Notes: generated by a model from the sequence alone, not told the origin. A stretch of DNA of 64,000 bases from DAOTWC01 sp048499435 (GCA_048499435.1 JASNZW010000004.1:357247-421246), one strand, 5' to 3'; positions 1-9,107 are shown, numbered from the stretch's first letter. Program-made: numbers and translations.

Positions 1-123
1 GAATGGCACTTGCTTGAATGTTTCATCGGCAAAATTAAGCATTTTCGTCGGGTCTTCTCTCGTTTTGACAAACTGGCTCGCCGCTCTCCCGGGTTTTTGC
101 AACTCACCAGCACGCTCATTTGA
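1..123 (-). pseudogene. Unidentified coding remnant at window edge
   Basis: On the minus strand a frame is open from about 123 to the edge of the window. It reads like protein (ending ...TREDPTKMLNFADETFKQ...) but has no start codon, and a stop lies at 124-126. I do not recognise the family. It is not the missing part of the DUF2255 gene cut by the adjacent insertion element, so this flank probably came from a different locus. It may equally be non-coding. Confidence 0.2.
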
Positions 124-146
124 TTACGCTGAAATGTCAACACAAT

Positions 147-1218
147 CTAAGCCACTAACCGAAACTTATCCAACAAACGCAGACGGTTGGGATGATTGAA
201 AGTGTTCTGGTCAGCCATCACTTGAGTGACGGTTTGGTCGAGTTCGTCCAGTGAGCGATGTAAGCGATTGGCAACGGCAAGCTGCTTGAAATGGAGCCAG
301 AAGCGCTCAATGGGATTGAGAAAGGGACTGTACTTGGGCAGCCAGGTGACCAGCAAGCGGTCCTCGAACAAACTCAACGCCGCCCGCACCGTTTTGCTGT
401 GGTGGTAGGAGGCATTGTCCATCACCGTGATGAGATGCTGGCGTGGATATTCCTCAAGCAGATGCTCAATAAAAGGCGATGAAGGTATTGCTGTTTTTGC
501 GACTGGCGGTGGTGTGGGTGGACCCGCGCACTGCGCCAGTTGTAGCCCCCAAAGACATGCAAGTGCTGTGGTGTGCCGGGTGCAGGAATGAGCTTGCGTT
601 GGCCGCGTTTCATCCAGCAGCGCCGCAGCGGTGGGTGCAGGCTCACGGTTGTTTCGTCCACAAAGAAGAGTTCGGACCTCGGCAATCGGGTTAAGCGGGA
701 TGTTTTTTCAACCAATCCAGCACCTGTTCCGCCGTTTCCGCGCTGGGCGATCCTGAAGGTGGCTTAAATCGTGCTTGGGTTCCTTCCAGCGATAGCCTCG
801 CGGCTCAACAAGGCCCGCAAACGAGTGTAGCTGAGCAAAATCCCGGTTTTGCTCGGACAGATACAGCCGCAAGCGGTTAATTGTCCAAATGGTGAACGGC
901 AGCCCCAGAGCGCGGGGATCACTGTCCAGCAAGCGAGCTAATTCATCAATGAGGCTTGATCTGCCTCGCTGGACGACCTGTTCGGTGGCCGTTCCGTAAC
1001 CCGGCAATGCCTTGCTCGCGCCAGCGTTTGTGCCAGGCGTAGATCGTATTGCTCGTTACCATCACCGCCTCAGCCACCTGCTCAGGGCGCTGCCCCAGAT
1101 GCAGCATCCGCACCGCGATGGCCCGCTGCCGTACTTCGGGATACGGCGACGTGCTAATCGTTTGTTCAAGCTCACCAAGCTGGTCTTCGGTTAGTGTGAA
1201 ATCGATTCGTCTGCTCAT
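147..1218 (-). pseudogene. IS630-family DDE transposase, frameshifted
   Basis: Four minus-strand pieces together make one IS630 transposase. 1218 to about 1000 is the N-terminal helix-turn-helix (MSRRIDFTLTEDQ..., ...TIYAWHKRWREQG). About 1007-710 is the second DNA-binding segment. About 715-480 holds the first catalytic Asp (ELFFVDET). About 480-147 holds the second Asp (VMDNASYHH) and the Glu (NPIERFW). The pieces use three different frames, so at least three indels separate them, more than the single programmed frameshift seen in some IS630 members. The stop codon TAG at 147-149 is formed by the flanking TA. Confidence 0.85.
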
Positions 1219-1261
1219 GCCACAACATTTTATCTTGCTGGCCGTCTTTCGAACACTGGCT
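150..1261 (-). mobile_element. IS630-type insertion sequence, decayed
   Basis: The element is about 1.1 kb, the usual IS630 size. The inverted ends AGCCACTAACCGAAAC (150 onward) and the complement of GTCTTTCGAACACTGGCT (ending 1261) agree in AGCCA and the CGAAA core. Each end is flanked by TA (148-149 and 1262-1263), the target dinucleotide duplicated by IS630/Tc1-mariner elements. The only gene is a transposase broken by three frame changes, so the copy cannot move by itself. It interrupts the start of a DUF2255 gene. Confidence 0.75.
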
Positions 1262-1315
1262 TAGCTCTTCTGCTGTTCCAATCTTCATGAGTTCGTCACC
1301 TGTCCATGCAGTCAT
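1262..1315 (-). pseudogene. DUF2255 gene, 5' fragment cut by IS630
   Basis: From ATG 1315, with AGAGAG upstream as a ribosome site, the minus strand encodes MTAWTGDELMKIGTAEEL and then runs into the IS630 end. These 18 residues match the N-terminus of the intact DUF2255 protein at 5302-5685 (MSTWTNDELTKIGSAEEL). The start lies about 60 bp below the LtrA-type gene stop on the same strand, so the two were probably co-transcribed. The rest of the gene is not on the far side of the element (1-146), so it was deleted or rearranged away. Confidence 0.7.
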
Positions 1316-1374
1316 TGTTGGCTCTCTTTTTACAGATTCTGTGCCTGATAAACCAGACTTTATCCGCGCATTTC

Positions 1375-2538
1375 TCAACGCTTTTCAGCCTGAAGCTGCG
1401 CTGTTCTGATCATTCGGTGATCGAAGATGGCAAGGATTGTCAGACTCACTCCAAACAGAACTAGGGCGATATAAGGCGGTAGGATTACCGCAAGGAGTCC
1501 GATAAACGAGAGAGCGACACACCCGATGAGCCGCAGACGCGTTACGTCCCCAGTTACGGCGCGCAAATACCAGCTTTGAGCAAGCAGATAGAGAATTGAC
1601 CCGCCGTACAGCAGCAGGATCAATTGGATGGAAGCTTCTCCCTCTGGATGAGCAATCACCAGTTCATTCCCAACCGCTACCGCGATCAGCCCCGCGAGCA
1701 ACCCGATCAGCGCATTCACCGCGTAGCGACTGATGTGGATGGGATCGTGCGTTTCCTCCCGATACCGCCTGGTCAGCCGCTGCGAATGCCCAAAGTTCAG
1801 CGCCCATAGGGCAATGGTTCCGACCAGCGCGGCTGTTCCAGTAATGATTGTCATAGGTGTTATCGGAGACTCAGCGATGGCTGTTCCAGCCGAAAGTATC
1901 GTCTCACCTAAAGCGATGAGCAGAAAAAGACGGCATCGTTCCAACATATGACTCACGTCAAAGCCGATGTTTTCAGAATGAAGCTGTCGTCCGGGAATAG
2001 GCTGCGCCAGCCATCTGCCGATCAGATCAATTCCGGCAGCTAAACCCCACCACAGCAGACGAATGTCTGGGTTTGCTGCGGCGCCGGCAACCCATAAGGG
2101 GAATGTGGCAATTAGCCAGATAAGAACCCGGAGGTAATGCTCCCGAAAGGTGCCAACAGGCGCATTGAAGTACGTCCAAAGGGTTCGTCCTAGTTGAATC
2201 AGCAGATACAGAATGATAAATCCCCAGCCTGAGGTCGTGAATGCGTCTGTCACCGAAGCATTCATGAACAAGCCCAGCAGCATCACCGCTAATATCATCC
2301 AGAAAGTTCGCGATTGATCGGCTGGAATCATGGTAGCTGACCAACTGGTACCAACCCACACCGCGAAGATCGCTAGCAGCAGCACCAGCGTCTCACCAAC
2401 CCCGCGCCATGACAGGTGGGTCAGCAGGTGATGTGAGAGCTGCGTTAGCGCGAACACGAACACCAGGTCGAAAAACAGCTCTAAGGGGGTGACTTCATGT
2501 TCCTGTTCAGGGCCGCTATGAACGGATAAGGCGGTCAT
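1375..2538 (-). CDS. LtrA-family integral membrane protein
   Basis: A 387-residue protein of the low-temperature-requirement A (LtrA) family, named from a Listeria locus needed for cold growth; its biochemical role is unknown. The N-terminus carries the family signature (TPLELFFDLVFVFALTQLSHHL), followed by roughly ten to twelve hydrophobic segments across the whole length, including HMLERCRLFLLIALGETIL around residues 195-215. It starts at ATG 2538. It ends about 60 bp before a truncated DUF2255 gene and starts about 120 bp below the AraC-type regulator, all on the minus strand. The family call is firm; the function is not. Confidence 0.85.
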   Translation of the reverse strand: MTALSVHSGPEQEHEVTPLELFFDLVFVFALTQLSHHLLTHLSWRGVGETLVLLLAIFAVWVGTSWSATMIPADQSRTFWMILAVMLLGLFMNASVTDAFTTSGWGFIILYLLIQLGRTLWTYFNAPVGTFREHYLRVLIWLIATFPLWVAGAAANPDIRLLWWGLAAGIDLIGRWLAQPIPGRQLHSENIGFDVSHMLERCRLFLLIALGETILSAGTAIAESPITPMTIITGTAALVGTIALWALNFGHSQRLTRRYREETHDPIHISRYAVNALIGLLAGLIAVAVGNELVIAHPEGEASIQLILLLYGGSILYLLAQSWYLRAVTGDVTRLRLIGCVALSFIGLLAVILPPYIALVLFGVSLTILAIFDHRMIRTAQLQAEKR

Positions 2539-2630
2539 AGATCCTCACTTGCTTCTGGCGAGAAAGCTTCAATATCCCGTTATCTTCAGCGCTGCTTCCG
2601 GGATAGGAACAATCGGGGTTTTGGGACAAG

Positions 2631-2650
2631 CCACATTACGCTCAATGTGG
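2631..2650. terminator. Hairpin after the AraC-type gene
   Basis: CCACATT and AATGTGG form a perfect 7-bp stem with a 6-nt loop, 11 bp past the stop of the regulator at 2662. There is no long U-run in either direction, so this is a weak terminator candidate or an mRNA-end structure. Confidence 0.35.
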
Positions 2651-2661
2651 CCGCGGCTCGC

Positions 2662-3603
2662 TTAGGGTGCCGCTATAGCACTGGCATTATCTCGTAACTG
2701 CTGCACATCACGCATTGGAGGGGTGCCAAAAACACGTTTGTACTCCCGATTGAAGTGGGAAGCATCATTATATCCCACGCGATAGGCGGCATTGGTCGCA
2801 TCAAGGGCTTCGCCGAGCATCAGCCGGCGGGCTTCCTGTAGACGCAGCTGTTTCTGAAATTGTATTGGACTCATTGCCGTAACCGCCTTGAAGTATTGAT
2901 GGAAACCCGAAACACTCATACCTAATTCTTGGGCGAGCTGCTCAATGCGAAGGGGCTGGTCAAAATTCTGGCGTATACGTTGAACGGCGCGGGCGATTTG
3001 GGTGGTATAGCCCCCCAAAACGGTCAGGTGACGCAGCCGAGCGCCCTGTTCGCCTTTTAGAAGTCGGTAAATAATTTCCCGTTCAATCATGGGTCTGAGA
3101 ATAGGCGCTTCAGTCGGGTCATCCAGAAGCCTGACCAGCCTGAGTACAGCATCTAACAGCTTCACGTCAAGGGGACTCACCGTAATTGCTCGTGCATTGA
3201 CAGGGCTGTGTGGCAATGCACCCTGAGACGCTTCAACCATGACTGAGCTAACCAACTGAGGATCGAGTTCCAACCGAAAGCTCAGGTAAGGCTGCTCTCT
3301 AGATGCTTCCAGGACCTGTGTAACCCGTGGCAGCTCCAGCGTCGCAAGAAAATAATTAGAAGGATCATACACACAGCGGTCGTCCCCCGTGAGAACCTCT
3401 TTGCTTCCCTGAGCGATCAGACACAAAGAAGGCTCCATCACACTGTGGAGCTTTTTTTGAGGTGTGGATAGGCGCGCCAGATAAACACCTTTAAGCGGCT
3501 CAATGAGACCATCTTCGCGGAGCACGTGTGCTATTCGGTCTACGAGTTCCGCCCGGCCAGCTTGCAGGCGTTGTTCCTCATATTGGTTGTGTTGATTGAT
3601 CAT
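2662..3603 (-). CDS. AraC-family regulator, YqhC-like
   Basis: A 313-residue activator with an AraC_N ligand domain (about residues 25-180) and a C-terminal AraC double helix-turn-helix (about 215-305: ...QPLRIEQLAQELGMSVSGFHQYFK..., ...AAYRVGYNDASHFNREYKRVFG). ATG 3603 (MINQHNQYEEQ) was chosen over an in-frame start 144 bp upstream because GAAAGGA lies about 10 bp before it and because the N-terminus then fits the family. AraC_N regulators include E. coli YqhC, which activates aldehyde reductases. Here the gene faces a long set of reductases, which suggests the same logic. The inducer is unknown. Confidence 0.88.
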   Translation of the reverse strand: MINQHNQYEEQRLQAGRAELVDRIAHVLREDGLIEPLKGVYLARLSTPQKKLHSVMEPSLCLIAQGSKEVLTGDDRCVYDPSNYFLATLELPRVTQVLEASREQPYLSFRLELDPQLVSSVMVEASQGALPHSPVNARAITVSPLDVKLLDAVLRLVRLLDDPTEAPILRPMIEREIIYRLLKGEQGARLRHLTVLGGYTTQIARAVQRIRQNFDQPLRIEQLAQELGMSVSGFHQYFKAVTAMSPIQFQKQLRLQEARRLMLGEALDATNAAYRVGYNDASHFNREYKRVFGTPPMRDVQQLRDNASAIAAP

Positions 3604-3648
3604 ATCGAGCGTTTTTCCTTTCACGTTATGGCGGTGAATTTCTGGAGA

Positions 3649-3705
3649 ATTATACAACTCCCCTGGATGATTATACAATTTGCACCCCCCGCTTTCTTCT
3701 ATAAT
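3649..3705. promoter_or_regulatory. Divergent promoter region, repeated TTGTATAAT
   Basis: The 9-mer ATTATACAA occurs at 3649-3657 and 3670-3678, exactly 21 bp apart (two helical turns). On the minus strand this reads TTGTAT, an 18-bp spacer, then TATAAT: a good sigma-70 promoter for the regulator. On the plus strand TATAAT (3700-3705) precedes the cupin gene without a convincing -35 box, as expected for an activator-dependent promoter. The repeats may therefore double as the AraC-type protein's binding sites. Confidence 0.5.
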
Positions 3706-3789
3706 GTGCAATGTAAGGACGGAACTCTGCTGTATCATTTTCAACACATTTGGAGTTTAGTTCAAAGTGTTAGCGGGAGGATTCAACTC

Positions 3790-4188
3790 GTGGAAATTAA
3801 GAGAAATGGCTCGCAGCCCTCTGGCAAAGGCCGCGCAGAATGGTTTACAGGTACAGTACGGGTTGACCCGCTGTTCGATGCCCACAATCCGGCACATACA
3901 AGCGGGGGAAGTGTTACCTTTGAACCCGGCGCTCGTACCGCATGGCACACGCACCCGCTAGGGCAAACTCTGATCGTGACGGCAGGCTGCGGACGGGTGC
4001 AGCGTTGGGGTGGCCCGATTGAGGAAATTCACCCCGGCGATGTCGTGTGGATACCGCCGGGAGAGAAACACTGGCATGGTGCCGCGCCGACGACAGCAGT
4101 GACGCACATCGCCATTCAGGAAGCGCTTGACGGCAAAGCGGTTGACTGGATGGAACACGTCAGCGACGAGCAGTATCAGCCCCGATAG
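3790..4188 (+). CDS. Cupin-domain protein
   Basis: A 132-residue single-domain cupin. Motif 1 (GARTAWHTHPLGQTLIVTAG) and motif 2 (PGDVVWIPPGEKHWHG) supply the metal-binding histidines. GTG 3790 is preferred because GGGAGG lies about 9 bp upstream; the frame is open further upstream but overlaps the regulator promoter region. Close relatives are quercetinase- or carboxymuconolactone-decarboxylase-associated cupins found next to aldo/keto reductases. It is the first gene of the plus-strand redox cluster and divergent from the AraC-type gene. The substrate is unknown. Confidence 0.85.
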   Translation: MEIKRNGSQPSGKGRAEWFTGTVRVDPLFDAHNPAHTSGGSVTFEPGARTAWHTHPLGQTLIVTAGCGRVQRWGGPIEEIHPGDVVWIPPGEKHWHGAAPTTAVTHIAIQEALDGKAVDWMEHVSDEQYQPR

Positions 4189-4247
4189 AGCCATGCAAAC
4201 GAATTTCACAATGGGTTAAGTCAACCCCGGAGAAGAGATCAGTCACA

Positions 4248-5285
4248 ATGCAAGCAACGATTATGTATAGTGCCGGGGATGTTCGGATCGCGAACGTGCC
4301 TGATGCCCAAATCAAAGAACCCACCGATGCTGTTATCCGTATTCTGCGTGCCAGTATCTGCGGCAGCGATCTTTGGCCCTACCGGGGCTATGCCGAATTC
4401 GGCGTTAGCGGTCGCCCGATGGGACACGAGGCTATCGGTGTCATAGAGGCTGTTGGTGCTGATGTTCGTACTCTAAAAGTCGGTAATCTTGTCGCCATGC
4501 CCTTTGCCTTCTCTGACGGCACCTGTGTCCACTGCCGCGAAGGGATCCATACCTCCTGCATACACGGTGGCTTCTTTGGCGACCCGGAGGTCGGCGGCGC
4601 GCAGGCAGAAGCCCTGCGTATTCCCCAGGCAGATGGAACGCTCGTCGTCCTACCGGGCGGGAACGACAATGCACTAATGCCGTCTCTGTTGACCCTCACG
4701 GATGTGATGGCAACCGGACATCATGCGGCGGTCGCTGCGCGGGTCGCTCCCGGAAAAATCGTGGCGGTCGTCGGTGACGGGGCTGTCGGGCTGTGTGGTG
4801 TGATCGCAGCAAAGCGGCTCGGCGCGGAGCAGATCATCATTATGGGTCGTCACCCGAATCGAATTGCCCTGGCAAAAGCATTTGGGGCAACTGATGTCGT
4901 GAGTGAGCGCGATGATGCTGCAATTGAGCATGTCCGCGAACTCACCGGCGGCTATGGGGTTCACTCGGTTCTTGAGTGTGTGGGCAATGACCAGTCAATG
5001 CACACCGCCCTGAATATTGCCCGTCCGGGCGGCGCAATTGGCCGGGTTGGTGTTCCTCACGATGTCAATATTCCGGCAGCATCACCGACGTTTTACAGCA
5101 ACCTCACCATCAGCGGCGGACCTGCTCCGGCGCGTGCCTATTTTGCGGAACTTCTGCCCGATGTTCTGGAAGGCAAAATTGAACCGGGCCGTGTCTTTGA
5201 CCGTGTCATCAGCCTGAATGAAGTGCCTGATGGCTACCGGGCAATGGACGAACGCGAAGCAATCAAAGTGTTGATCGAGTTCTGA
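4248..5285 (+). CDS. Zinc-dependent alcohol dehydrogenase (MDR family)
   Basis: A 345-residue medium-chain dehydrogenase. The catalytic zinc site is visible as ASICGSDLW and MGHEAIG. A structural-zinc-like lobe GTCVHCREGIHTSC has three cysteines rather than the usual four. The NAD(P) fold starts near residue 170 (VAVVGDGAVGLCGVIAAKRLGAEQII). The ribosome site GGAGAAGAG precedes ATG 4248. It probably interconverts an alcohol and an aldehyde; with its reductase neighbours, aldehyde removal is plausible. Substrate cannot be read from sequence. Confidence 0.88.
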   Translation: MQATIMYSAGDVRIANVPDAQIKEPTDAVIRILRASICGSDLWPYRGYAEFGVSGRPMGHEAIGVIEAVGADVRTLKVGNLVAMPFAFSDGTCVHCREGIHTSCIHGGFFGDPEVGGAQAEALRIPQADGTLVVLPGGNDNALMPSLLTLTDVMATGHHAAVAARVAPGKIVAVVGDGAVGLCGVIAAKRLGAEQIIIMGRHPNRIALAKAFGATDVVSERDDAAIEHVRELTGGYGVHSVLECVGNDQSMHTALNIARPGGAIGRVGVPHDVNIPAASPTFYSNLTISGGPAPARAYFAELLPDVLEGKIEPGRVFDRVISLNEVPDGYRAMDEREAIKVLIEF

Positions 5286-5301
5286 TAAGGGTGGCACAGC
5301 G

Positions 5302-5685
5302 ATGAGCACATGGACTAACGACGAGCTGACGAAGATTGGAAGCGCAGAAGAACTGGAGATTGCGTCGCGCCGAGACGACGACACGCTGCGAAATCCGGTG
5401 ACGATCTGGGTTGTCCGCGTCGGCGACGACCTCTATATTCGCTCCTGGCGCGGGCGCACGGGAGCCTGGTTCCGGCATATCCAACGGCGACCAGCGGCGC
5501 GCATTGTCGCGGGAGGGGTCGTAAAGGACGTGACCTTGTTGGATACAAGCTCGGATGAGGCGCTCAATAACAGGATTGATGCGGCCTATCAATCGAAATA
5601 CGGAAAATATGGCGCGGATTATGTTCCCCCAATGGTCGCCCCACAAGCGCGGGCAACTACACGGAAACTGGTGCCGTCTGAATGA
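5302..5685 (+). CDS. DUF2255 family protein
   Basis: A 127-residue protein of the DUF2255 family (MSTWTNDELTKIGSAEEL ... NPVTIWVVRVGDDLYIRSWRG ... GAWFRHIQ). The family is thought to adopt a split beta-barrel like flavin or F420-dependent nitroreductases; no activity is known. It starts 16 bp after the alcohol dehydrogenase with AAGGGTGG upstream, so it sits in the same transcript. A second copy, cut by IS630, lies at 1262-1315 behind the LtrA-type gene. Confidence 0.85.
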   Translation: MSTWTNDELTKIGSAEELEIASRRDDDTLRNPVTIWVVRVGDDLYIRSWRGRTGAWFRHIQRRPAARIVAGGVVKDVTLLDTSSDEALNNRIDAAYQSKYGKYGADYVPPMVAPQARATTRKLVPSE

Positions 5686-5740
5686 GGAAGCCGAGAAAGA
5701 ACGCCAAATCGTGAGGATATAAAGGGAAGCGAGTAAGATC

Positions 5741-6643
5741 ATGGACACCAGCGACAAGAACACGGGCACAAATGCGGTTCCTCGGATTTCCCTTAACAAC
5801 GGAACGACGATTCCGCAATTAGGGTTTGGAACCCTGAATGTCCCGCCAGATCGCAATCCTACGCCCGAAAACACCGCCAAAACGGCTGAGATCGTCAGTC
5901 AGGTAATTCAGATTGGATACCGCTTCATCGATACCGCGCAGATGTACGGGAATGAAAAAGGCGTGGGCGATGGGATTGCGGCATCGGGGGTGCCCCGCGA
6001 AGAGCTGTATATCTCTACCAAGATCGGGAATGGCAATCACCGCCCTGATGCCGTCCGGCGTTCATTTGACGAGAGCCTTGAAAAGCTGGGGCTTAGCTAT
6101 CTTGATCTTCTTCTCATGCACTGGCCGCTGCCGACCCTGTATGATGGAGATTTTGTTTCAACGTGGAAGGCGATGGCGGAGCTTTCCGCTTCGGGGCGAG
6201 TGCGCAGCATTGGGGTGTCCAATTTTGAGCCTGCGCATCTTGACCGTATCGTGAATGAGACCGGCGTCATCCCGGTGGTGAACCAGATTGAAGTTCATCC
6301 CGGTTTTAATAACGATGCAGCGGTCAAAGCTTCCATCCGTTATGGCATTGCTGTTGAGGCCTGGAGTCCGCTGGGTCAGGGCAAGATTTCAGAGAAGCCG
6401 GTCATCCAACGCATTGCGACTGCCCACGGAAAAACCTACGCCCAAACCGTCCTGAGATGGCATATTCAACACGGATATATCATCTTCCCGAAGTCAATGC
6501 ATCGTGAACGGATGGAAGAGAATCTCCATATTTTTGATTTCGCCTTGTCTGCCGAAGAGGTTGCCTCCATTGATGCCCTCGACGAAGGCGAAGCAGGGCG
6601 AGTTGGCCCGAACCCAAACACCTTTGACTGGTTACCGGCATAA
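5741..6643 (+). CDS. Aldo/keto reductase (DkgA-type)
   Basis: A 300-residue NADPH-dependent reductase of the 2,5-diketo-gluconate reductase group. The catalytic tetrad is visible: Asp and Tyr in GYRFIDTAQMYGNE, Lys in YISTKIG, and His in LLLMHWP. The signature VRSIGVSNFEP and the C-terminal cofactor loop (IIFPKSMHRERMEENL) are also present. It lies in the AraC-regulated cluster and resembles E. coli dkgA, a YqhC target. The substrate is likely a small or sugar-derived carbonyl; this is inference from family and context. Confidence 0.9.
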   Translation: MDTSDKNTGTNAVPRISLNNGTTIPQLGFGTLNVPPDRNPTPENTAKTAEIVSQVIQIGYRFIDTAQMYGNEKGVGDGIAASGVPREELYISTKIGNGNHRPDAVRRSFDESLEKLGLSYLDLLLMHWPLPTLYDGDFVSTWKAMAELSASGRVRSIGVSNFEPAHLDRIVNETGVIPVVNQIEVHPGFNNDAAVKASIRYGIAVEAWSPLGQGKISEKPVIQRIATAHGKTYAQTVLRWHIQHGYIIFPKSMHRERMEENLHIFDFALSAEEVASIDALDEGEAGRVGPNPNTFDWLPA

Positions 6644-6683
6644 ACTGAAGTGCTGTCACCCTATAAAGAAAGATGGAACAACC

Positions 6684-7577
6684 ATGAGCCGCAGAAGTCC
6701 CCTTATCCGCCTGAATAATGGTGTCGAGATGCCTGCCCTGGGTTTCGGCGTTTTCCTCGCTTCACAAGAGCAAACAGCAGACGCGGTCGAGACGGCGCTT
6801 GCCACTGGCTATCGGCTCGTTGACACCGCAGCCGCCTATAACAACGAGCGGCAGGTTGGCGAAGGCATCCGCCGCTCAGGAATCGATCGCGACCAAATCT
6901 TCATCACCACGAAGTTGTGGGAAGGAGATTACGGCTACGAGCAGGCGCTTCGCGCGTTCGATGCCAGCCTGCGCCGGCTCGGCGTTGATTATATTGACCT
7001 ATACCTGCTGCACTGGCCGGTACCTACGGACTTCGAGATGACGCTGGCGGCGTATAGAGCAGCAGAGAAGATGCTTGCGGACGGGCGTGCGCGCGCAATT
7101 GGCGTCTCGAACTTCCAGCCGCAGCATCTGGAGAACCTAATCCAGCAGACTGATGTCGTCCCGGCGGTCAACCAGGTCGAGCTGCACCCGTATTTCACCG
7201 AGCAAGCGGTTCGAAAGACGAACGAGCGCTACGGCATCGTCACGCAGGCATGGTCACCAATCGGCGGCATCTACAACCTTAACCAGGAAACCGGCATCAC
7301 GACGAAGCTGCTTGAAAACCCGGTCATCGTTGAACTCGCCGCGAAACGTGGAAAGACACCGGCGCAGGTGATCCTCCGCTGGCATCTTGATCACGGCTTC
7401 TCCGCGATCCCGAAATCAGTGACGCCGAGCCGGATTGTCGAGAACTTCAATGTCTTCGACTTCACACTCAGCCCCGACGAGATCGCCGCGATTGACGCGC
7501 TTGACACTGGCGTTCGCGCTGGCCCTGACCCCGAGACATACGACAAGAATACCTATTCGACCACCATTGAGGACTAG
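6684..7577 (+). CDS. Aldo/keto reductase (DkgA-type), second copy
   Basis: A 297-residue reductase with the same tetrad as its upstream neighbour: Asp/Tyr in GYRLVDTAAAYNNE, Lys in FITTKLW and His in YLLHWPVP. ATG 6684 (MSRRSPLIRLNNG) is chosen because the family begins right at this conserved strand; the open frame upstream overlaps the previous gene. Sequence divergence from the first copy suggests separate acquisition or an old duplication with different substrate preference. Same operon, 40 bp gap. Confidence 0.9.
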   Translation: MSRRSPLIRLNNGVEMPALGFGVFLASQEQTADAVETALATGYRLVDTAAAYNNERQVGEGIRRSGIDRDQIFITTKLWEGDYGYEQALRAFDASLRRLGVDYIDLYLLHWPVPTDFEMTLAAYRAAEKMLADGRARAIGVSNFQPQHLENLIQQTDVVPAVNQVELHPYFTEQAVRKTNERYGIVTQAWSPIGGIYNLNQETGITTKLLENPVIVELAAKRGKTPAQVILRWHLDHGFSAIPKSVTPSRIVENFNVFDFTLSPDEIAAIDALDTGVRAGPDPETYDKNTYSTTIED

Positions 7578-7605
7578 TGAACGAATCACAAATCTAGGAA
7601 AAACA

Positions 7606-8304
7606 ATGAGACCCCGACTGATCTGCCATATGACCAGCAGCGTTGATGGCCGCGCGCTCGTGCCCCTCTGGCATCCCGCCGATGCTGTCCCAGAGGGATT
7701 ATGGGACACCGCCCGCGCGCGGCTCGGCGCCGACGCCTCCATCATGGGGCGCGTCACAGCACTCGAATACACGCTGGGCACTTCCCCCTACCCGGAAACG
7801 ACTGAAACAGTCGAACGCGTGGATCATCTGCCTGAACCTGGCTTGGGCAAGTACCAGATCGCCATCGACCCAAGCGGCTCCTTGATCTGGGGGCGCAGCG
7901 ACATTGACGGCGCAGCGATCATCGTAGTGGTGGCCGAATCCACCAGCGACCGCTACCTCGCGGGGCTGCGCGCCGAAGGCGTTTACTACCTTTTCGCCGG
8001 CGCCAGCGAGATTGACCTCGGTCTCGTGCTTGACAAGCTCGGCAGCCTTGGCATCCAGCGCCTGTACCTCGACGGCGGCCCTGCTACGAGCGGGCGCTTC
8101 CTGCATGCAGGGCTGATCGACGAGATCAGCCTCCTGCTGCTGCCCGCGCTTGATGGATACACCGGCGCCCCGGCCATTTTCGAGTACAAGGGGGAACGCG
8201 ACAAACCGCCGTTTCCTGTCACGAAGCTGAAGCTCATGTCAAGTGAGGTGCTCGACGGCGAGGTGTTGTGGCTTCGGTACGAACTCGACAACATCCGCCA
8301 GTGA
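7606..8304 (+). CDS. RibD C-terminal-domain reductase (DHFR fold)
   Basis: A 232-residue single-domain protein of the RibD_C / YyaP group, with a dihydrofolate-reductase fold. It shows MRPRLICHMTSSVDGR at the N-terminus, GADASIMGRVT near residue 45, and the pyridine-nucleotide segment LGIQRLYLDGGPATSGRFLHAGLIDEISL near residues 145-175. ATG 7606 was chosen over an upstream in-frame start that overlaps the reductase gene. Riboflavin-synthesis RibD carries an added deaminase domain that is absent here, so a role in general NADPH-dependent reduction is more likely than riboflavin synthesis. Confidence 0.85.
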   Translation: MRPRLICHMTSSVDGRALVPLWHPADAVPEGLWDTARARLGADASIMGRVTALEYTLGTSPYPETTETVERVDHLPEPGLGKYQIAIDPSGSLIWGRSDIDGAAIIVVVAESTSDRYLAGLRAEGVYYLFAGASEIDLGLVLDKLGSLGIQRLYLDGGPATSGRFLHAGLIDEISLLLLPALDGYTGAPAIFEYKGERDKPPFPVTKLKLMSSEVLDGEVLWLRYELDNIRQ

Positions 8305-8345
8305 TTTGCTTACGGCGCGGCTCTTGAAATGTTCGAGGTGAAACC

Positions 8346-9107
8346 ATGAACATATCATTCCAGGATAAGGTTGCCTTTGTAACGGGCGGCGCCGAAGGCA
8401 TTGGCTATGCGACGGCTCAGGCATTCGCCGAAGCTGGCGCGGCTGTAGCCATCGCCGGCATCCACGAAGATACTGTCAAGGCGGCAGCAGACAGGCTGAC
8501 CAAAGCGGGGTATCAGGCGTTGGGTCTGCAATGTGATGTCTCGGACGAGGCGCAAGTTGTGGCGGCAATCGCTGAGACGGTATCCGTATTTGGGCGTCTC
8601 GACGCTGCCTACAATAACGCCGGAATTCATGCGCCCAGTGTCGAAACGGCTGATGCTCTAGCCGAGGATTTTGATCGTGTGATCGCGGTCAACCTGCGCG
8701 GGGTCTGGACCTGCATGAAGCACGAACTTCGCCAGATGCGCAAGCAGGGCAGCGGCGTAATCGTCAACTGCTCATCCCAGAGCGGTCTGGTCGGCATCGC
8801 CGGGCTTGGAGCCTATACGGCATCCAAGCACGGCGTGATCGGGCTGACCAAGGCCGCCGCGCTCGAATATGCACGCAGCGGCATACGCATCAACGCGATC
8901 TGTCCCGGCACCGTCGATACCCCGATGGTCGCAAAAGCAAAGCTCGACCATCCAGCGCGCATACAGGCGGTCATTGACAACATCCCACTTGGCCGCATGG
9001 GGACGCCAGAGGAGATCGCCTCAGCCGTCCTATGGCTTTGCAGTCCGGGTGCCGGCTTCATGATCGGACAGGTCATTGCGCCCGACGGCGGATACGCGGC
9101 TCAGTGA
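8346..9107 (+). CDS. Short-chain dehydrogenase/reductase (SDR)
   Basis: A 253-residue classical SDR. It shows the cofactor motif TGGAEGIGYATA near residue 14, NNAG near 89, the catalytic Ser in SSQSG, and YTASK at about residue 156 with its Tyr and Lys. It ends in the usual PDGGYAAQ tail. GAGGTGA lies ahead of ATG 8346. It probably uses NAD(H) or NADP(H) on a secondary alcohol or ketone. It belongs to the same gene run as the surrounding reductases. Confidence 0.9.
   Translation: MNISFQDKVAFVTGGAEGIGYATAQAFAEAGAAVAIAGIHEDTVKAAADRLTKAGYQALGLQCDVSDEAQVVAAIAETVSVFGRLDAAYNNAGIHAPSVETADALAEDFDRVIAVNLRGVWTCMKHELRQMRKQGSGVIVNCSSQSGLVGIAGLGAYTASKHGVIGLTKAAALEYARSGIRINAICPGTVDTPMVAKAKLDHPARIQAVIDNIPLGRMGTPEEIASAVLWLCSPGAGFMIGQVIAPDGGYAAQ

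Noticed and set aside
14..199. Short plus-strand reading frame at the left edge
   Set aside because: It crosses the IS630 end, shows no family resemblance, and is antisense to the more protein-like minus frame.
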